Shown: in pieces, positions 54,869-63,013 of the stretch
How the letters are laid out: every line of letters begins with the position of its first letter
How positions within the stretch are numbered: position 1 is the stretch's first letter
NCBI RefSeq assembly: GCF_017874455.1
Contig: NZ_JAGGLN010000002.1
Coordinates: 62,001 to 126,000, forward strand
DNA length: 64,000 nt
Direction: 5' to 3'
Source of the DNA: Methanobacterium aggregans
GTDB lineage: Archaea > Methanobacteriota > Methanobacteria > Methanobacteriales > Methanobacteriaceae
Notes under the pieces: model-generated
Databases searched by the model: none
What the model was told of the DNA's origin: nothing
What the model saw: only the letters and a program-made list of their open reading frames with translations
Translations under genes and position numbers: made by a program

Positions 54869-55741
54869 TTAATGCGATTCCATAACTCTCTTCATGTATT
54901 CAAGTCCTTCAACAGTGTCGAACATTTTCATTCCAGTATCTTTCTCAACCTTCTCAACGTTTAAAGAGGAATCTCTGGGCCTTTTAGCTTTCTGAACGAA
55001 ACTCTTACTTTCAACAGGATTTATAAGGTTTGAATCCAGTTCAAATACGTCTGCAATGTTCAACGCAAAGTCGAACCTGTTGATACGTTCGCCACCAGCA
55101 GTGTGGTACACACCAGTTTTATCCAACTCAAATAACTTTAAAATGGCCTCTGCAGCGTTATCTGCAAGTGTTGGGGAGTTGTACTGATCCGTTACTATGT
55201 TTATCTCCATTCCATTTTTAAGTTCATTTATAACCCATGTTACAAAGTTCATGCAACTGTGCCATCCGTAGAGAACACTTACACGTGCCACTGCATGATC
55301 AACATCGTACTTTTGGATCACCTCTTCACCTTTGAGTTTGGTGAGGGCGTAGTGACCTAGTGGATTTGTTTCATCATCTTCAAGGTACATTCCCCTTTCA
55401 CCGTCAAAAACAAAATCCGTTGAAACGTATACAAGCTTGCTGCCCGTTTTTTCACATGCCTTTGCTATGTTTTCTGTTCCATTAACGTTGATGTTCCAGG
55501 CTTCATCTGGATGGTCCTCACAGTAGTCAACGTTGGTCAACGCTGCAGAATGAACAACAAAATCTGGATTTAATAAACTTATCTTATTTATAACATCTTC
55601 TTCATCGGTTATATCAAATGAAACTGAATTTTGGACCGGATTTTTGTGGTGGGTCACTGTTATATCGTATCTGTCTCCTGCAAGATAACCAAACTTGGAA
55701 CCTAAAAGTCCACTTCCACCGGTTATAAAAAGGTTTTTCAT
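54869..55741 (-). CDS. rfbD: dTDP-4-dehydrorhamnose reductase RfbD
   Basis: Last step of dTDP-L-rhamnose synthesis. The start is ATG 55741, giving KNLFITGGSGLLGSKF; the open frame reaches 84 codons further but that part is promoter and the antisense of rfbC. The enzyme has NPDFVVHSAALTNVDYCE, the catalytic Tyr-Lys in GHYALTKLKGE, and ARVSVLYG. At 290 residues it is normal. There is no ribosome binding site and the TATA box lies about 25 bp upstream, so the mRNA is probably leaderless. Confidence 0.93.
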   Translation of the reverse strand: MKNLFITGGSGLLGSKFGYLAGDRYDITVTHHKNPVQNSVSFDITDEEDVINKISLLNPDFVVHSAALTNVDYCEDHPDEAWNINVNGTENIAKACEKTGSKLVYVSTDFVFDGERGMYLEDDETNPLGHYALTKLKGEEVIQKYDVDHAVARVSVLYGWHSCMNFVTWVINELKNGMEINIVTDQYNSPTLADNAAEAILKLFELDKTGVYHTAGGERINRFDFALNIADVFELDSNLINPVESKSFVQKAKRPRDSSLNVEKVEKDTGMKMFDTVEGLEYMKRVMESH

Positions 55742-55761
55742 GGTAATGGTTAATAAGAATA

Positions 55762-55773
55762 GAATATATAAAA
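55762..55773. promoter_or_regulatory. Shared TATA element of divergent rfbD and rfbC
   Basis: GAATATATAAAAG lies in the 60 bp between the two starts, and its core ATATAT reads as a TATA box on both strands. It sits about 25-30 bp from each gene start. No second TATA element is seen, so both genes appear to use the same element. Confidence 0.5.
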
Positions 55774-55801
55774 GTTTTGAGAATACATTAAAGGTGTTTT
55801 T

Positions 55802-56266
55802 ATGATCGATGGCGTTAAAATAAAAAATCTTAAGGTAGTTCCAGATGAGAGGGGCTGGCTTATGGAAATAATGAGAAACGATGATGATATATTTGAAAAA
55901 TTCGGCCAGGTTTACATGACAACAGCATATCCTGGAGTTGTTAAGGGCTGGCACCTTCACAAAAAACAGACAGACAATTTCACATGCATACACGGCATGA
56001 TGAAGGTTGCACTTTACGATTCAAGGAAAGATTCACCTACCTACGGTGAGATCAACGAGTTTTTCGTTGGAGAAAAAAATCCAATACTTATAAGTGTCCC
56101 AACCTACGTTTACCACGGATTTAAAGCTGTTGGAACAGAAACTGCCTACTTCGTGAGCGTTCCAACCCATGCCTACAACTACGATGAACCAGATGAGTTC
56201 AGGCTACCTCCAGACACTGATGAAATACCATACGACTGGATATTAGAGGGTAAAAAACACGGTTAA
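55802..56266 (+). CDS. rfbC: dTDP-4-dehydrorhamnose 3,5-epimerase RfbC
   Basis: Converts dTDP-4-keto-6-deoxyglucose to the L-lyxo form for rhamnose. The 154-residue cupin has DERGWLMEI, the catalytic His in KGWHLHKKQTD, the paired Asp-Arg in YDSRKDSPT and IPTYVYHGF-like VPTYVYHGFKA. AAGGTG lies five bases before the ATG. It is followed 72 bp later by rfbB in the same direction, and rfbD is divergent, so three of the four steps lie together; rfbA is not in the window. Confidence 0.9.
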   Translation: MIDGVKIKNLKVVPDERGWLMEIMRNDDDIFEKFGQVYMTTAYPGVVKGWHLHKKQTDNFTCIHGMMKVALYDSRKDSPTYGEINEFFVGEKNPILISVPTYVYHGFKAVGTETAYFVSVPTHAYNYDEPDEFRLPPDTDEIPYDWILEGKKHG

Positions 56267-56338
56267 CCCTTATAAATTTAGTATAAAAAAAGTTTTGCTG
56301 TAAAACTTTGAATAAGTAATATAAACAGGTGATATTGA

Positions 56339-57280
56339 ATGAAAATGCTTATAACAGGCGGTGCAGGTTTTATAGGTTGCAACTTCGTCCACCACATGCT
56401 TGAAACCTACGACCATGAACTGGTGGTTCTTGACAAGTTAACATACGCTGCCAACCAAGAATACCTGAAGGATGTTCAGGATAAAATCGAATTTGTGAAG
56501 GGTGACATAGAAGATTCTGAAGCTGTTAAACAGGCTATGAAGGACTGTGATATGGTTGTTAACTTCGCTGCAGAAACCCATGTGGATCGTTCAATAGAGG
56601 ATCCTGGAGTTTTCGTTAAAACAGATGTTATTGGAACCTACAACCTCCTTGAATACGTTAGAAAGTACGATGTGGACCGTTACCTTCAGATATCAACAGA
56701 TGAAGTTTACGGGAGTATTGAAAACGGTTCATTCACAGAGGAAAGCTGCATAGATCCTTCAAGCCCATACTCTGCAAGTAAAGCTGGGGGAGACGTTCTT
56801 GTAAGTGCCTACTACAAAACCTACGGCACGCCCATAATAATAACAAGAAGCAGCAACAACTTCGGACCTTACCAGTACCCTGAAAAACTCATACCACTTT
56901 TTATAACCAATGCAATGCATGACAAGGAACTTCCAGTTTACGGGGATGGGCAGAACATCAGGGACTGGATATATGCACCTGACAACTGCAGGGGAATATA
57001 CACAGCCCTTACCAAGGGTAAACTTGGAGAGGTTTACAACATCGGTGGTGGAAACGAGAAAACCAACCTTGAAATCACCCACATGATACTTGACATCCTG
57101 GATAAACCTGAAAGCCTCATAAGATTCGTTGATGACAGGTTAGGCCATGACAGGCGTTACTCCCTGGACTCTGCAAAGATCAGGAAGCTTGGTTGGAAGC
57201 CAGAATGGGCATTTGAGGATGCAATCAGGGAAACTGTTGAATGGTACAAGGAGAACCTTTCAATGGTTATGAAGGGCTAG
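56339..57280 (+). CDS. rfbB: dTDP-glucose 4,6-dehydratase RfbB
   Basis: Makes dTDP-4-keto-6-deoxyglucose. The 313-residue extended SDR shows ITGGAGFIGCNFVH, VNFAAETHVDRSI, the signature STDEVYG with catalytic Asp-Glu, the Tyr-Lys pair in SPYSASKAGGD, and RSSNNFGPYQYPEKLIPLF, all standard for RmlB. AGGTGA is six bases before the ATG. It is followed by a terminator-like hairpin. The product would feed rhamnose into surface polymers or glycoproteins. Confidence 0.95.
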   Translation: MKMLITGGAGFIGCNFVHHMLETYDHELVVLDKLTYAANQEYLKDVQDKIEFVKGDIEDSEAVKQAMKDCDMVVNFAAETHVDRSIEDPGVFVKTDVIGTYNLLEYVRKYDVDRYLQISTDEVYGSIENGSFTEESCIDPSSPYSASKAGGDVLVSAYYKTYGTPIIITRSSNNFGPYQYPEKLIPLFITNAMHDKELPVYGDGQNIRDWIYAPDNCRGIYTALTKGKLGEVYNIGGGNEKTNLEITHMILDILDKPESLIRFVDDRLGHDRRYSLDSAKIRKLGWKPEWAFEDAIRETVEWYKENLSMVMKG

Positions 57281-57302
57281 ACGGATCAGAAAGGTTTAAT
57301 AG

Positions 57303-57339
57303 AGTAAGCCGGAGTTCATAATATAATACCTGGCTTATT
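57303..57339 (+). terminator. Hairpin and T tract after rfbB
   Basis: AGTAAGCC (57303-57310) pairs with GGCTTATT (57332-57339) over eight base pairs with one G-T, and a long T-rich run follows. It lies 22 bp after the rfbB stop and probably marks the end of the rfbCB transcript. Confidence 0.55.
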
Positions 57340-57659
57340 TTACTTCTTTTTAAGTTTCTTTTTTTATTAATTTTTATTAGAATTAAATTATTAGAATTAA
57401 ATTTTTCATTATCATTCTAAAATCAATGCACTAAAATAAAAATTCTTATTTTCAACAGAGAAAAATTTAGGATCTCAAACATTATTTTGATTCAAAAGGG
57501 GATTTTTTCGCGTTTTTCTTTTTGGTTCGTTATATTTTTGCGTATTTTTTGTTTTCTTCCGATAGTTTTATATATTGTTTTATTTAATTAGTTGTATTAT
57601 TGTATTATTTGTGTTATTGTTTTTGTTGATTTGTAATAATTGTTTGTGGAAGGTTTTTA
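57340..57659 (+). promoter_or_regulatory. Promoter and U-rich leader of the large surface protein
   Basis: TTTATATATT near 57566 is the probable TATA box, giving a transcript start near 57595 and a leader of about 60 bases made almost only of T and G (TGTATTATTG-like repeats). GGAAGGT lies five bases before the ATG at 57660. The rest of the gap is AT-rich with no gene. Confidence 0.5.
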
Positions 57660-58046
57660 ATGGTAAATGGGAAGTTTAATGTAATTTTAGTGTTGATATT
57701 GGTTTTAGCGGTTTTAACTCCGAATTTGGTTTATGCAGGTAATTTAACAGGGTCCTGGAGTGGAAGTGTTGGTGATGGTGGTCGAAGTGCTGTTGTAACG
57801 TCTCAGGCTGGTAATGTTACGGTTACGGGTGTTGTAAGTACAGTGGGTAATGCTCGTTGGGGTGTTGCAGATTCCAGTGTGCCAGGTTCTGCTCCATTTT
57901 CTAATGGTAAGTTGAATACCAATAACTTCTGGAGCAATCCCAGTGCTCGTGGACACACATCCCTGCAAAGCAGTTACTGGTGGGATATTAGTCCAGATTC
58001 TGTGGGTACAAACATAGATCGTGCCGGAGATGATAAAGGAACATGA
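57660..58046 (+). CDS. Large secreted repeat protein, N-terminal part, ended by an in-frame TGA
   Basis: 128 residues with a signal peptide (VILVLILVLAVLTPNLVYA) and the beginning of a beta-rich domain (GNLTGSWSGSVGDGG). It ends at TGA 58044-58046 after DDKGT. The reading frame continues without shift beyond the stop as YITFYFDKPVLNPVLDLD, joining the 1124-residue segment that begins at 58095. A single change from TGG to TGA would explain the break, with Trp fitting well between KGT and YITFYF. As it stands the exported protein is cut unless the stop is read through or restarted downstream. Confidence 0.85.
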   Translation: MVNGKFNVILVLILVLAVLTPNLVYAGNLTGSWSGSVGDGGRSAVVTSQAGNVTVTGVVSTVGNARWGVADSSVPGSAPFSNGKLNTNNFWSNPSARGHTSLQSSYWWDISPDSVGTNIDRAGDDKGT

Positions 58047-58094
58047 TACATCACATTCTACTTTGATAAACCTGTTTTAAATCCAGTCCTGGAT

Positions 58095-61000
58095 TTGGAT
58101 CGTATGGGTGGTGATGGTCGTGTTTCAAACAAGGCAACCACCAACTCCGCACTCTTAACACTCCTCAACTCAGATCTAAGCCTTACAAAACTTTCAGGTA
58201 ACAGTCAGTTTCAGGTTACCAGTAAAACTATAGAAAGAACACCCAATCAGAAATTCTCCCAGTTCAACCAGGAAGCTTCATGGACAGCCAACAGTGCAGG
58301 TGCAGGAAGCGTAATGATCAAAGGAATAATCAACAGTGTGAGCTTCAAATGGACAGGAACCGGCATAGAAGGAATGGGACAAGACGGAATAGAACTAGTA
58401 TGGGACCTCACACAGTACGTGGACAACACAGCACCGGTTGTAACATCATCCCTGAACCCCAACACAACACGTTCCGGGAACACTGTCACTTTAAACGCCC
58501 ATTCCAGCCCAGATACAACATACATCGTTGCAAATACAATGGGAAACCTGTACAGTATGAACAAAGGCTCCGACAACAACTGGAACCTGGACTTCACAGT
58601 TCCAGATGCTGCAGACGGCATATACAATGTACTATTAATGGCCTTTGATGGTATGGGTAACATGGGCACCTCTATAACGAACTTCACAGTGGACAACACA
58701 CCACCAACCATAAATGCGAGTTGCACTCCGGTTTTAACAAGGACAGGAAATAGTATCCTGGTGAATGCCACTGCAGATGATGACACAGCGAGCATGACCC
58801 TGGAAGTACTGGGAACCATCTACAACATGATAAAAGATCCAACTGGCACTTGGATATTCAACTACACAGTACCTGGACTTGTGGATGGTACCTACGACAT
58901 GTTATTAACTGCTACGGATGCACTGGGAAATACCGGTAACAACTACCTCAATTTCACAGTGGACAACACACCACCAGCACTCGTAGGAGATTTAAATCAA
59001 ACAACCGCCCGAACAGGTGATAACCTAACATTGAATGTGAGTGCAGACAACGACACAAATACATTAACAGCAACCATCCTCGGAGAGGTTTACAACCTCA
59101 CAAAGGATTCTGATGGTTTATGGACACTCCAATACACAATACCACAGGTTGCAGACGGACTCTACACCATTCTCCTGACTGGAACTGATACACTGGGAAA
59201 TATGGGTAACACATCATTGAACTTCACGGTGGACAACACACCACCAAGTATCAACGGCTCCGTGCTTCCGGAGCTTACCAAAACAGGTAACTCAATACTT
59301 CTTAAGGCGGCTGCAGATCCTGATACAGTTCGGATGACTGCAACAATACTCGGAACAACCTACAACATGATCCAAAGCCCAGATGGTATTTGGACTCTTC
59401 AGTACACAGTACCACAGGTTGCAGATGGTCTTTTAGGTGTGTTTTTGGATGCTTGGGATAGTGCTGGTAATCATGGATGTAATACAACGAATATGACTGT
59501 GGATAATGCGCTTCCGGGTGTGAATTGTACTGTTTTACCGGGTCGTGCTAAAAATGGTGGTAACGTCACGTTGAGGGTTTGTGCAGATCCTGATGTGGTT
59601 AATGTCACAGCAATCATCGCTGAAAACCATTACAACCTAACACAAAACAGTGACGGCACCTGGACCCTTAAATATCCCATTCAAGGATTTGCAGACGGAT
59701 TTCAAACAGTTCTTCTCACTGCTACCAACGGCCTGGGCAGTCAAGGAACAGCTTATACCGGTTTTACCGTGGATAACACTGCACCGGCCCTGAAAGCAGA
59801 GTTACTACCAAGTATGGTTAGGGAGGGTGGTAAGCTTTTTGTGAGGGTTTATTCTGATGTTGATGCTGTGGCAGTTACAGCGGAGATTCTCGGAAAAACC
59901 TACAACCTGATTAAAGGTTCCAACAGCATCTGGACACTCCCCTACACAGTTCCCGGACTTAAAGACGGTAATTACAATGTCATGTTGAGGGGTTGGGATG
60001 ATCTCAACAACACCAACAACACCACACTCGCTTTTAAGGTACAGAATCCTGTAACACCCGTTAATCATGGTTCACTTGGAGGTTCTAGTGGTTCATCCAC
60101 ATCAACTGTGCATTCTGCTTCACAGGGTTACAGTAACGGTGTTCCTAGTGTGCAGGGTGGTTCTTTTGGTTCTGCCGTGGCGGGTAAGGTGGTTTCTCCG
60201 GTTGTTGGTGGTTTGTCTGCTAGGTCTTCATCGTCTTCTGGTTTGTTGGATGGGTTTTTGAGTTATGAGGGTAATGGTTGGTATTGTAATGTGAAGGGTT
60301 CTGTTTATGGTGGTTCTGCTGCGTTTTTGGAGAATCCTTTTAATCCCTTTTTTTATCAGTTTTATACATGGGATAAGTTGATTCAGGCGGGTCAGAAGGC
60401 TTGGAGTACGGGTAATGTTTGGGATTTCTTTAACTATGATTTTTTCCATTTTTATGGTTACAGTAATTTGGATCATGTGTGGGGTGGGGAGAATATTAAG
60501 TGGTTTTTGGATAATTTTGTGGGGATTGATGTCAATGGTAATATGTCTGTTGGAAGTTTCTTGCTTAATTTACTCACTATTATTCCTATAGGTAAGTTAG
60601 CGGCTGTTGCTGGAAGGTTACTGGCAAGATATTTACCAAAATTTGCAAGCACACTCATAAGAAGCAAGGCAGTACAGGTACTACTTAAAAATAAAACAGT
60701 GCAAAAAATACTCAAAGGAGCAAACAAATACTTAATCAATCCATTAAAGTGGCTGGAGAAATTGACTATTGCTAAATTTTGGAAATATTTGCCTAAGATT
60801 AATGGGAATGGGATTGTTGAGGGTGTTAAGAGGTTTAGTGGTTTTGTTAATTTGAGTCCTAGGGTTTGGGTTGAGAGTGTTTTTTCTGGGCTTTCTAGGT
60901 CTTCTTTGTTGCGTCGTGTGGGTTTGAGGTTGGAGGGTAAGGTTTTTAGTAGTTTTAAGTTGTGGGGTAAGGTTTTGCCTAGGGAGATTCCGAGTATTGT

Positions 61001-61469
61001 GGGTCATGGTGTTAATGTGTTTTGGAAGGGTGTTAAGGGTGGTGTTGATTCGTTGTTGGATGTTTTTTCGGATATGACTCCTCTTGCTGTTAAAAAGTGG
61101 GTTCATAGTTCTCCGTGGAGGATGAAAACCTTCAGTAAACTTGGGAAAGTAGTAAGTACTAAGTTTTATAGGAATATTCATAGTGCTGTGAGTCCTATTA
61201 TTAAGAGGAATGTTGCACTTCGCAGTGTTTATAATGCAGGTAAAACGGTTTATAAGGAGTATAAGCAGGTTAAAAAGCAGGGTATTCGTAAATATGTGCA
61301 TAAAAAGATTCAAAAATATGTTAAACCCGTTTATAAGAGGTATATTAAACCTGTTTATAGGAAGTATGTTAAGCCTGTGGTGAAGCAGGTTGTGTCTGCG
61401 GGTAAAAAGGTTTATAGTGGTGCAAAAAACGCATGGAATGGCTTTAAAAAGTGGATAGGGTGGAAATAA
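58095..61469 (+). CDS. Large repeat protein with variable C-terminal module (polymorphic toxin-like)
   Basis: Main body of the interrupted protein (1269 residues if counted from 57660; that numbering is used here). Residues up to 253 finish the N-terminal domain; 254 to about 793 are six Ig-like repeats of 90 residues, each opening VDNTPP and containing a GxxYNL strand and a DG-Y turn; 795-860 is a Ser/Gly linker. From 862 a new module begins (LLDGFL, then NVKGSVYGGSAAF), with a hydrophobic stretch near 963-990 and a very basic end repeating KYVKPVY. The module recurs alone at 63420. Secreted stalk, linker and swappable tip match polymorphic toxins, but no enzyme motif is recognised; a pore-forming tip is possible. 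As annotated, it lacks a signal peptide because of the TGA. Confidence 0.8.
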   Translation: MDRMGGDGRVSNKATTNSALLTLLNSDLSLTKLSGNSQFQVTSKTIERTPNQKFSQFNQEASWTANSAGAGSVMIKGIINSVSFKWTGTGIEGMGQDGIELVWDLTQYVDNTAPVVTSSLNPNTTRSGNTVTLNAHSSPDTTYIVANTMGNLYSMNKGSDNNWNLDFTVPDAADGIYNVLLMAFDGMGNMGTSITNFTVDNTPPTINASCTPVLTRTGNSILVNATADDDTASMTLEVLGTIYNMIKDPTGTWIFNYTVPGLVDGTYDMLLTATDALGNTGNNYLNFTVDNTPPALVGDLNQTTARTGDNLTLNVSADNDTNTLTATILGEVYNLTKDSDGLWTLQYTIPQVADGLYTILLTGTDTLGNMGNTSLNFTVDNTPPSINGSVLPELTKTGNSILLKAAADPDTVRMTATILGTTYNMIQSPDGIWTLQYTVPQVADGLLGVFLDAWDSAGNHGCNTTNMTVDNALPGVNCTVLPGRAKNGGNVTLRVCADPDVVNVTAIIAENHYNLTQNSDGTWTLKYPIQGFADGFQTVLLTATNGLGSQGTAYTGFTVDNTAPALKAELLPSMVREGGKLFVRVYSDVDAVAVTAEILGKTYNLIKGSNSIWTLPYTVPGLKDGNYNVMLRGWDDLNNTNNTTLAFKVQNPVTPVNHGSLGGSSGSSTSTVHSASQGYSNGVPSVQGGSFGSAVAGKVVSPVVGGLSARSSSSSGLLDGFLSYEGNGWYCNVKGSVYGGSAAFLENPFNPFFYQFYTWDKLIQAGQKAWSTGNVWDFFNYDFFHFYGYSNLDHVWGGENIKWFLDNFVGIDVNGNMSVGSFLLNLLTIIPIGKLAAVAGRLLARYLPKFASTLIRSKAVQVLLKNKTVQKILKGANKYLINPLKWLEKLTIAKFWKYLPKINGNGIVEGVKRFSGFVNLSPRVWVESVFSGLSRSSLLRRVGLRLEGKVFSSFKLWGKVLPREIPSIVGHGVNVFWKGVKGGVDSLLDVFSDMTPLAVKKWVHSSPWRMKTFSKLGKVVSTKFYRNIHSAVSPIIKRNVALRSVYNAGKTVYKEYKQVKKQGIRKYVHKKIQKYVKPVYKRYIKPVYRKYVKPVVKQVVSAGKKVYSGAKNAWNGFKKWIGWK
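58419..60038 (+). repeat. Six 270-bp Ig-like domain repeats
   Basis: The GTGGATAAC/GTGGACAAC motif (VDN) that opens each unit recurs at 58419, 58689, 58959, 59229, 59499 and 59769, always exactly 270 bp apart. Units 2 to 4 are most alike; unit 5 and parts of unit 6 use different codons. Many NxS/T sites suggest N-glycosylation. Confidence 0.93.
60241..60480 (+). repeat. C-terminal module block shared with the orphan cassette
   Basis: This 240-bp block matches 63484-63723 at an offset of 3243 bp. By hand count about 19 positions differ (about 92 percent identity). The match starts near the linker end and falls off sharply after 60480, marking the junction of a variable tip. Confidence 0.85.
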
Positions 61470-61471
61470 CA

Positions 61472-62212
61472 ATGTTGGATGAGTATATTGATTGGGATGT
61501 TGATGAGGAGATGGGGAAGAATAGGGTGCGTGCTGATAGGATATTAAAGGATTTTTCTGATGTTGAGGGTTTGGGTGAGGTTCTTAGTGGTGTGTTAGGT
61601 TTGATGGATTCTGAAGTTTATAATAGGGTTTATTTGGCTAGTGATTTGGGTGAGGAGATTAGTAATTTTGCACCTCCTTCGAGGGAGTATTTGTTTGAGC
61701 ATTATAAGCAGGATCAGTATGCTTGTACTATTTTGAGGAAGCCTGTGCTTAATCTCTTCACGGACAATGTTATTCTTCAACATTATCTTGCGACTTGTGG
61801 TGCAATAGGTTTTGTTCATTATGTTTATAAAGGGTCTAAGTTGTCTTTAAGTGATTTGGATTTGCAACACACAGTACTTGAGCGTTTAATGGTTTTATTG
61901 GATAATTTTGACAAGCCTGTTGGTTTTCATCCGCCGGATGAGGATTTTTACAGGAAACTTAAAAATATAAAATGGGATAAAAATGCCAAAAAACTCTATG
62001 GGGGAATATTAAGAATAATTAGAGATATCACGCTTGTAAAGTGGGGAACAAATTCAAGTACTTTTGGTAGTGGTGAAAATTTTACTTTAACTTTCCTTGC
62101 TGCTTGTAATGCTGTGGTTCATGGTAGGAATAAAATATTACCTGAAGATGTATCAATATCCCATAAAACTCATTTGAAGTTGTTGAATACTGATATTAAT
62201 AATTTGGGATGA
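61472..62212 (+). CDS. Immunity-like protein, copy 1
   Basis: A 246-residue acidic, soluble protein with no signal or membrane segment; not recognised. It begins two bases after the stop of the large protein, with GGTGG (inside the last codons of that gene) eight bases before ATG 61472. The N-terminal 105 residues are encoded by DNA identical to the next gene; the remainder is similar but diverged, with a second exact stretch at GFHPPDEDFYRKLKNIKWDK and a conserved FTLTFLAACNAVVHGR. Direct linkage to a toxin-like gene and duplication fit an immunity protein. This role is inferred only. Confidence 0.72.
   Translation: MLDEYIDWDVDEEMGKNRVRADRILKDFSDVEGLGEVLSGVLGLMDSEVYNRVYLASDLGEEISNFAPPSREYLFEHYKQDQYACTILRKPVLNLFTDNVILQHYLATCGAIGFVHYVYKGSKLSLSDLDLQHTVLERLMVLLDNFDKPVGFHPPDEDFYRKLKNIKWDKNAKKLYGGILRIIRDITLVKWGTNSSTFGSGENFTLTFLAACNAVVHGRNKILPEDVSISHKTHLKLLNTDINNLG
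61484..61791 (+). repeat. Perfect 308-bp direct repeat, copy 1
   Basis: Identical base for base to 62282-62589, at an offset of 798 bp. A second exact block of 63 bp (61919-61981 and 62717-62779) keeps the same offset. The 3' parts of the genes between and after these blocks differ. Confidence 0.97.
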
Positions 62213-62266
62213 TTTATGGCTTATTGGGATGTGATTGGATGAATTAAGTTGTATAGGGTGGAAAAA

Positions 62267-63013
62267 ATGAGTTTATGGGATTATATTGATTGGGATGTTG
62301 ATGAGGAGATGGGGAAGAATAGGGTGCGTGCTGATAGGATATTAAAGGATTTTTCTGATGTTGAGGGTTTGGGTGAGGTTCTTAGTGGTGTGTTAGGTTT
62401 GATGGATTCTGAAGTTTATAATAGGGTTTATTTGGCTAGTGATTTGGGTGAGGAGATTAGTAATTTTGCACCTCCTTCGAGGGAGTATTTGTTTGAGCAT
62501 TATAAGCAGGATCAGTATGCTTGTACTATTTTGAGGAAGCCTGTGCTTAATCTCTTCACGGACAATGTTATTCTTCAACATTATCTTGCAACCAGTGGTA
62601 CTATTGGTTTTGTTCATCATGCATATAAGGGGTTTAAGTTGTCTTTGAAGGATTTGGATAAAGAGTATGTGGTATTTGAGCGTTTAATGGTTTTGTTGGA
62701 TGATTTTGATAGTTCGGTTGGTTTTCATCCGCCGGATGAGGATTTTTACAGGAAACTTAAAAATATAAAATGGGATAAAGGGGCTCATAAGCTTTATAAA
62801 AAGATACGGAGGATTTATAGGAATGTTGCGGTTGTTAAATGGGTTCCGGACTCAACTACCTTTGGTAATAATGAGCATTTTACTTTGACTTTCCTTGCTG
62901 CATGTAATGCTGTGGTTCATGGTAGGGATAAAATATTGCCTGAAGATGTTGTGGTGGCTAATAGGGCTTATTTGAAGTTGTTGAATACGGATATTGAGGG
63001 TTTGGAGTTGTGA
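62267..63013 (+). CDS. Immunity-like protein, copy 2
   Basis: A 248-residue paralogue of the preceding protein. Residues 6 to about 107 are identical to copy 1, and later residues differ most near VKWVPDSTTFGNNEHF and the C-terminus. ATG 62267 follows GGGTGG at five bases. The 12 bases ATAGGGTGGAAA before it equal the 3' end of the large protein gene upstream of copy 1, which may be the trace of an older toxin end. Its stop overlaps the next gene as GTGA. An immunity role is inferred from context. Confidence 0.72.
   Translation: MSLWDYIDWDVDEEMGKNRVRADRILKDFSDVEGLGEVLSGVLGLMDSEVYNRVYLASDLGEEISNFAPPSREYLFEHYKQDQYACTILRKPVLNLFTDNVILQHYLATSGTIGFVHHAYKGFKLSLKDLDKEYVVFERLMVLLDDFDSSVGFHPPDEDFYRKLKNIKWDKGAHKLYKKIRRIYRNVAVVKWVPDSTTFGNNEHFTLTFLAACNAVVHGRDKILPEDVVVANRAYLKLLNTDIEGLEL
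62282..62589 (+). repeat. Perfect 308-bp direct repeat, copy 2
   Basis: Second copy of the block at 61484-61791, with no mismatch. It covers most of the N-terminal half of the second immunity-like gene. Confidence 0.97.

Noticed and set aside
55742..55993. 84 extra N-terminal codons for rfbD
   Set aside because: They cover the shared promoter and the antisense of rfbC, are Cys/Phe-rich, and lie before the Rossmann motif that marks the true N-terminus.
58044..58046. TGA as a selenocysteine codon
   Set aside because: No selenocysteine genes are seen here, the position fits Trp, and the protein is a structural surface type without a redox site nearby.
61290..61400. KYVKPVY-type repeats as a possible tandem DNA repeat or CRISPR-like array
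   Set aside because: The units are short protein repeats within the coding frame, with no spacers. No CRISPR array was seen in the window.
60744..61472. 242-codon open frame on the minus strand at the end of the large surface protein
   Set aside because: Asn/Thr/Leu-rich antisense of the basic tail. Forward frame has homology to the orphan cassette, this one has none.
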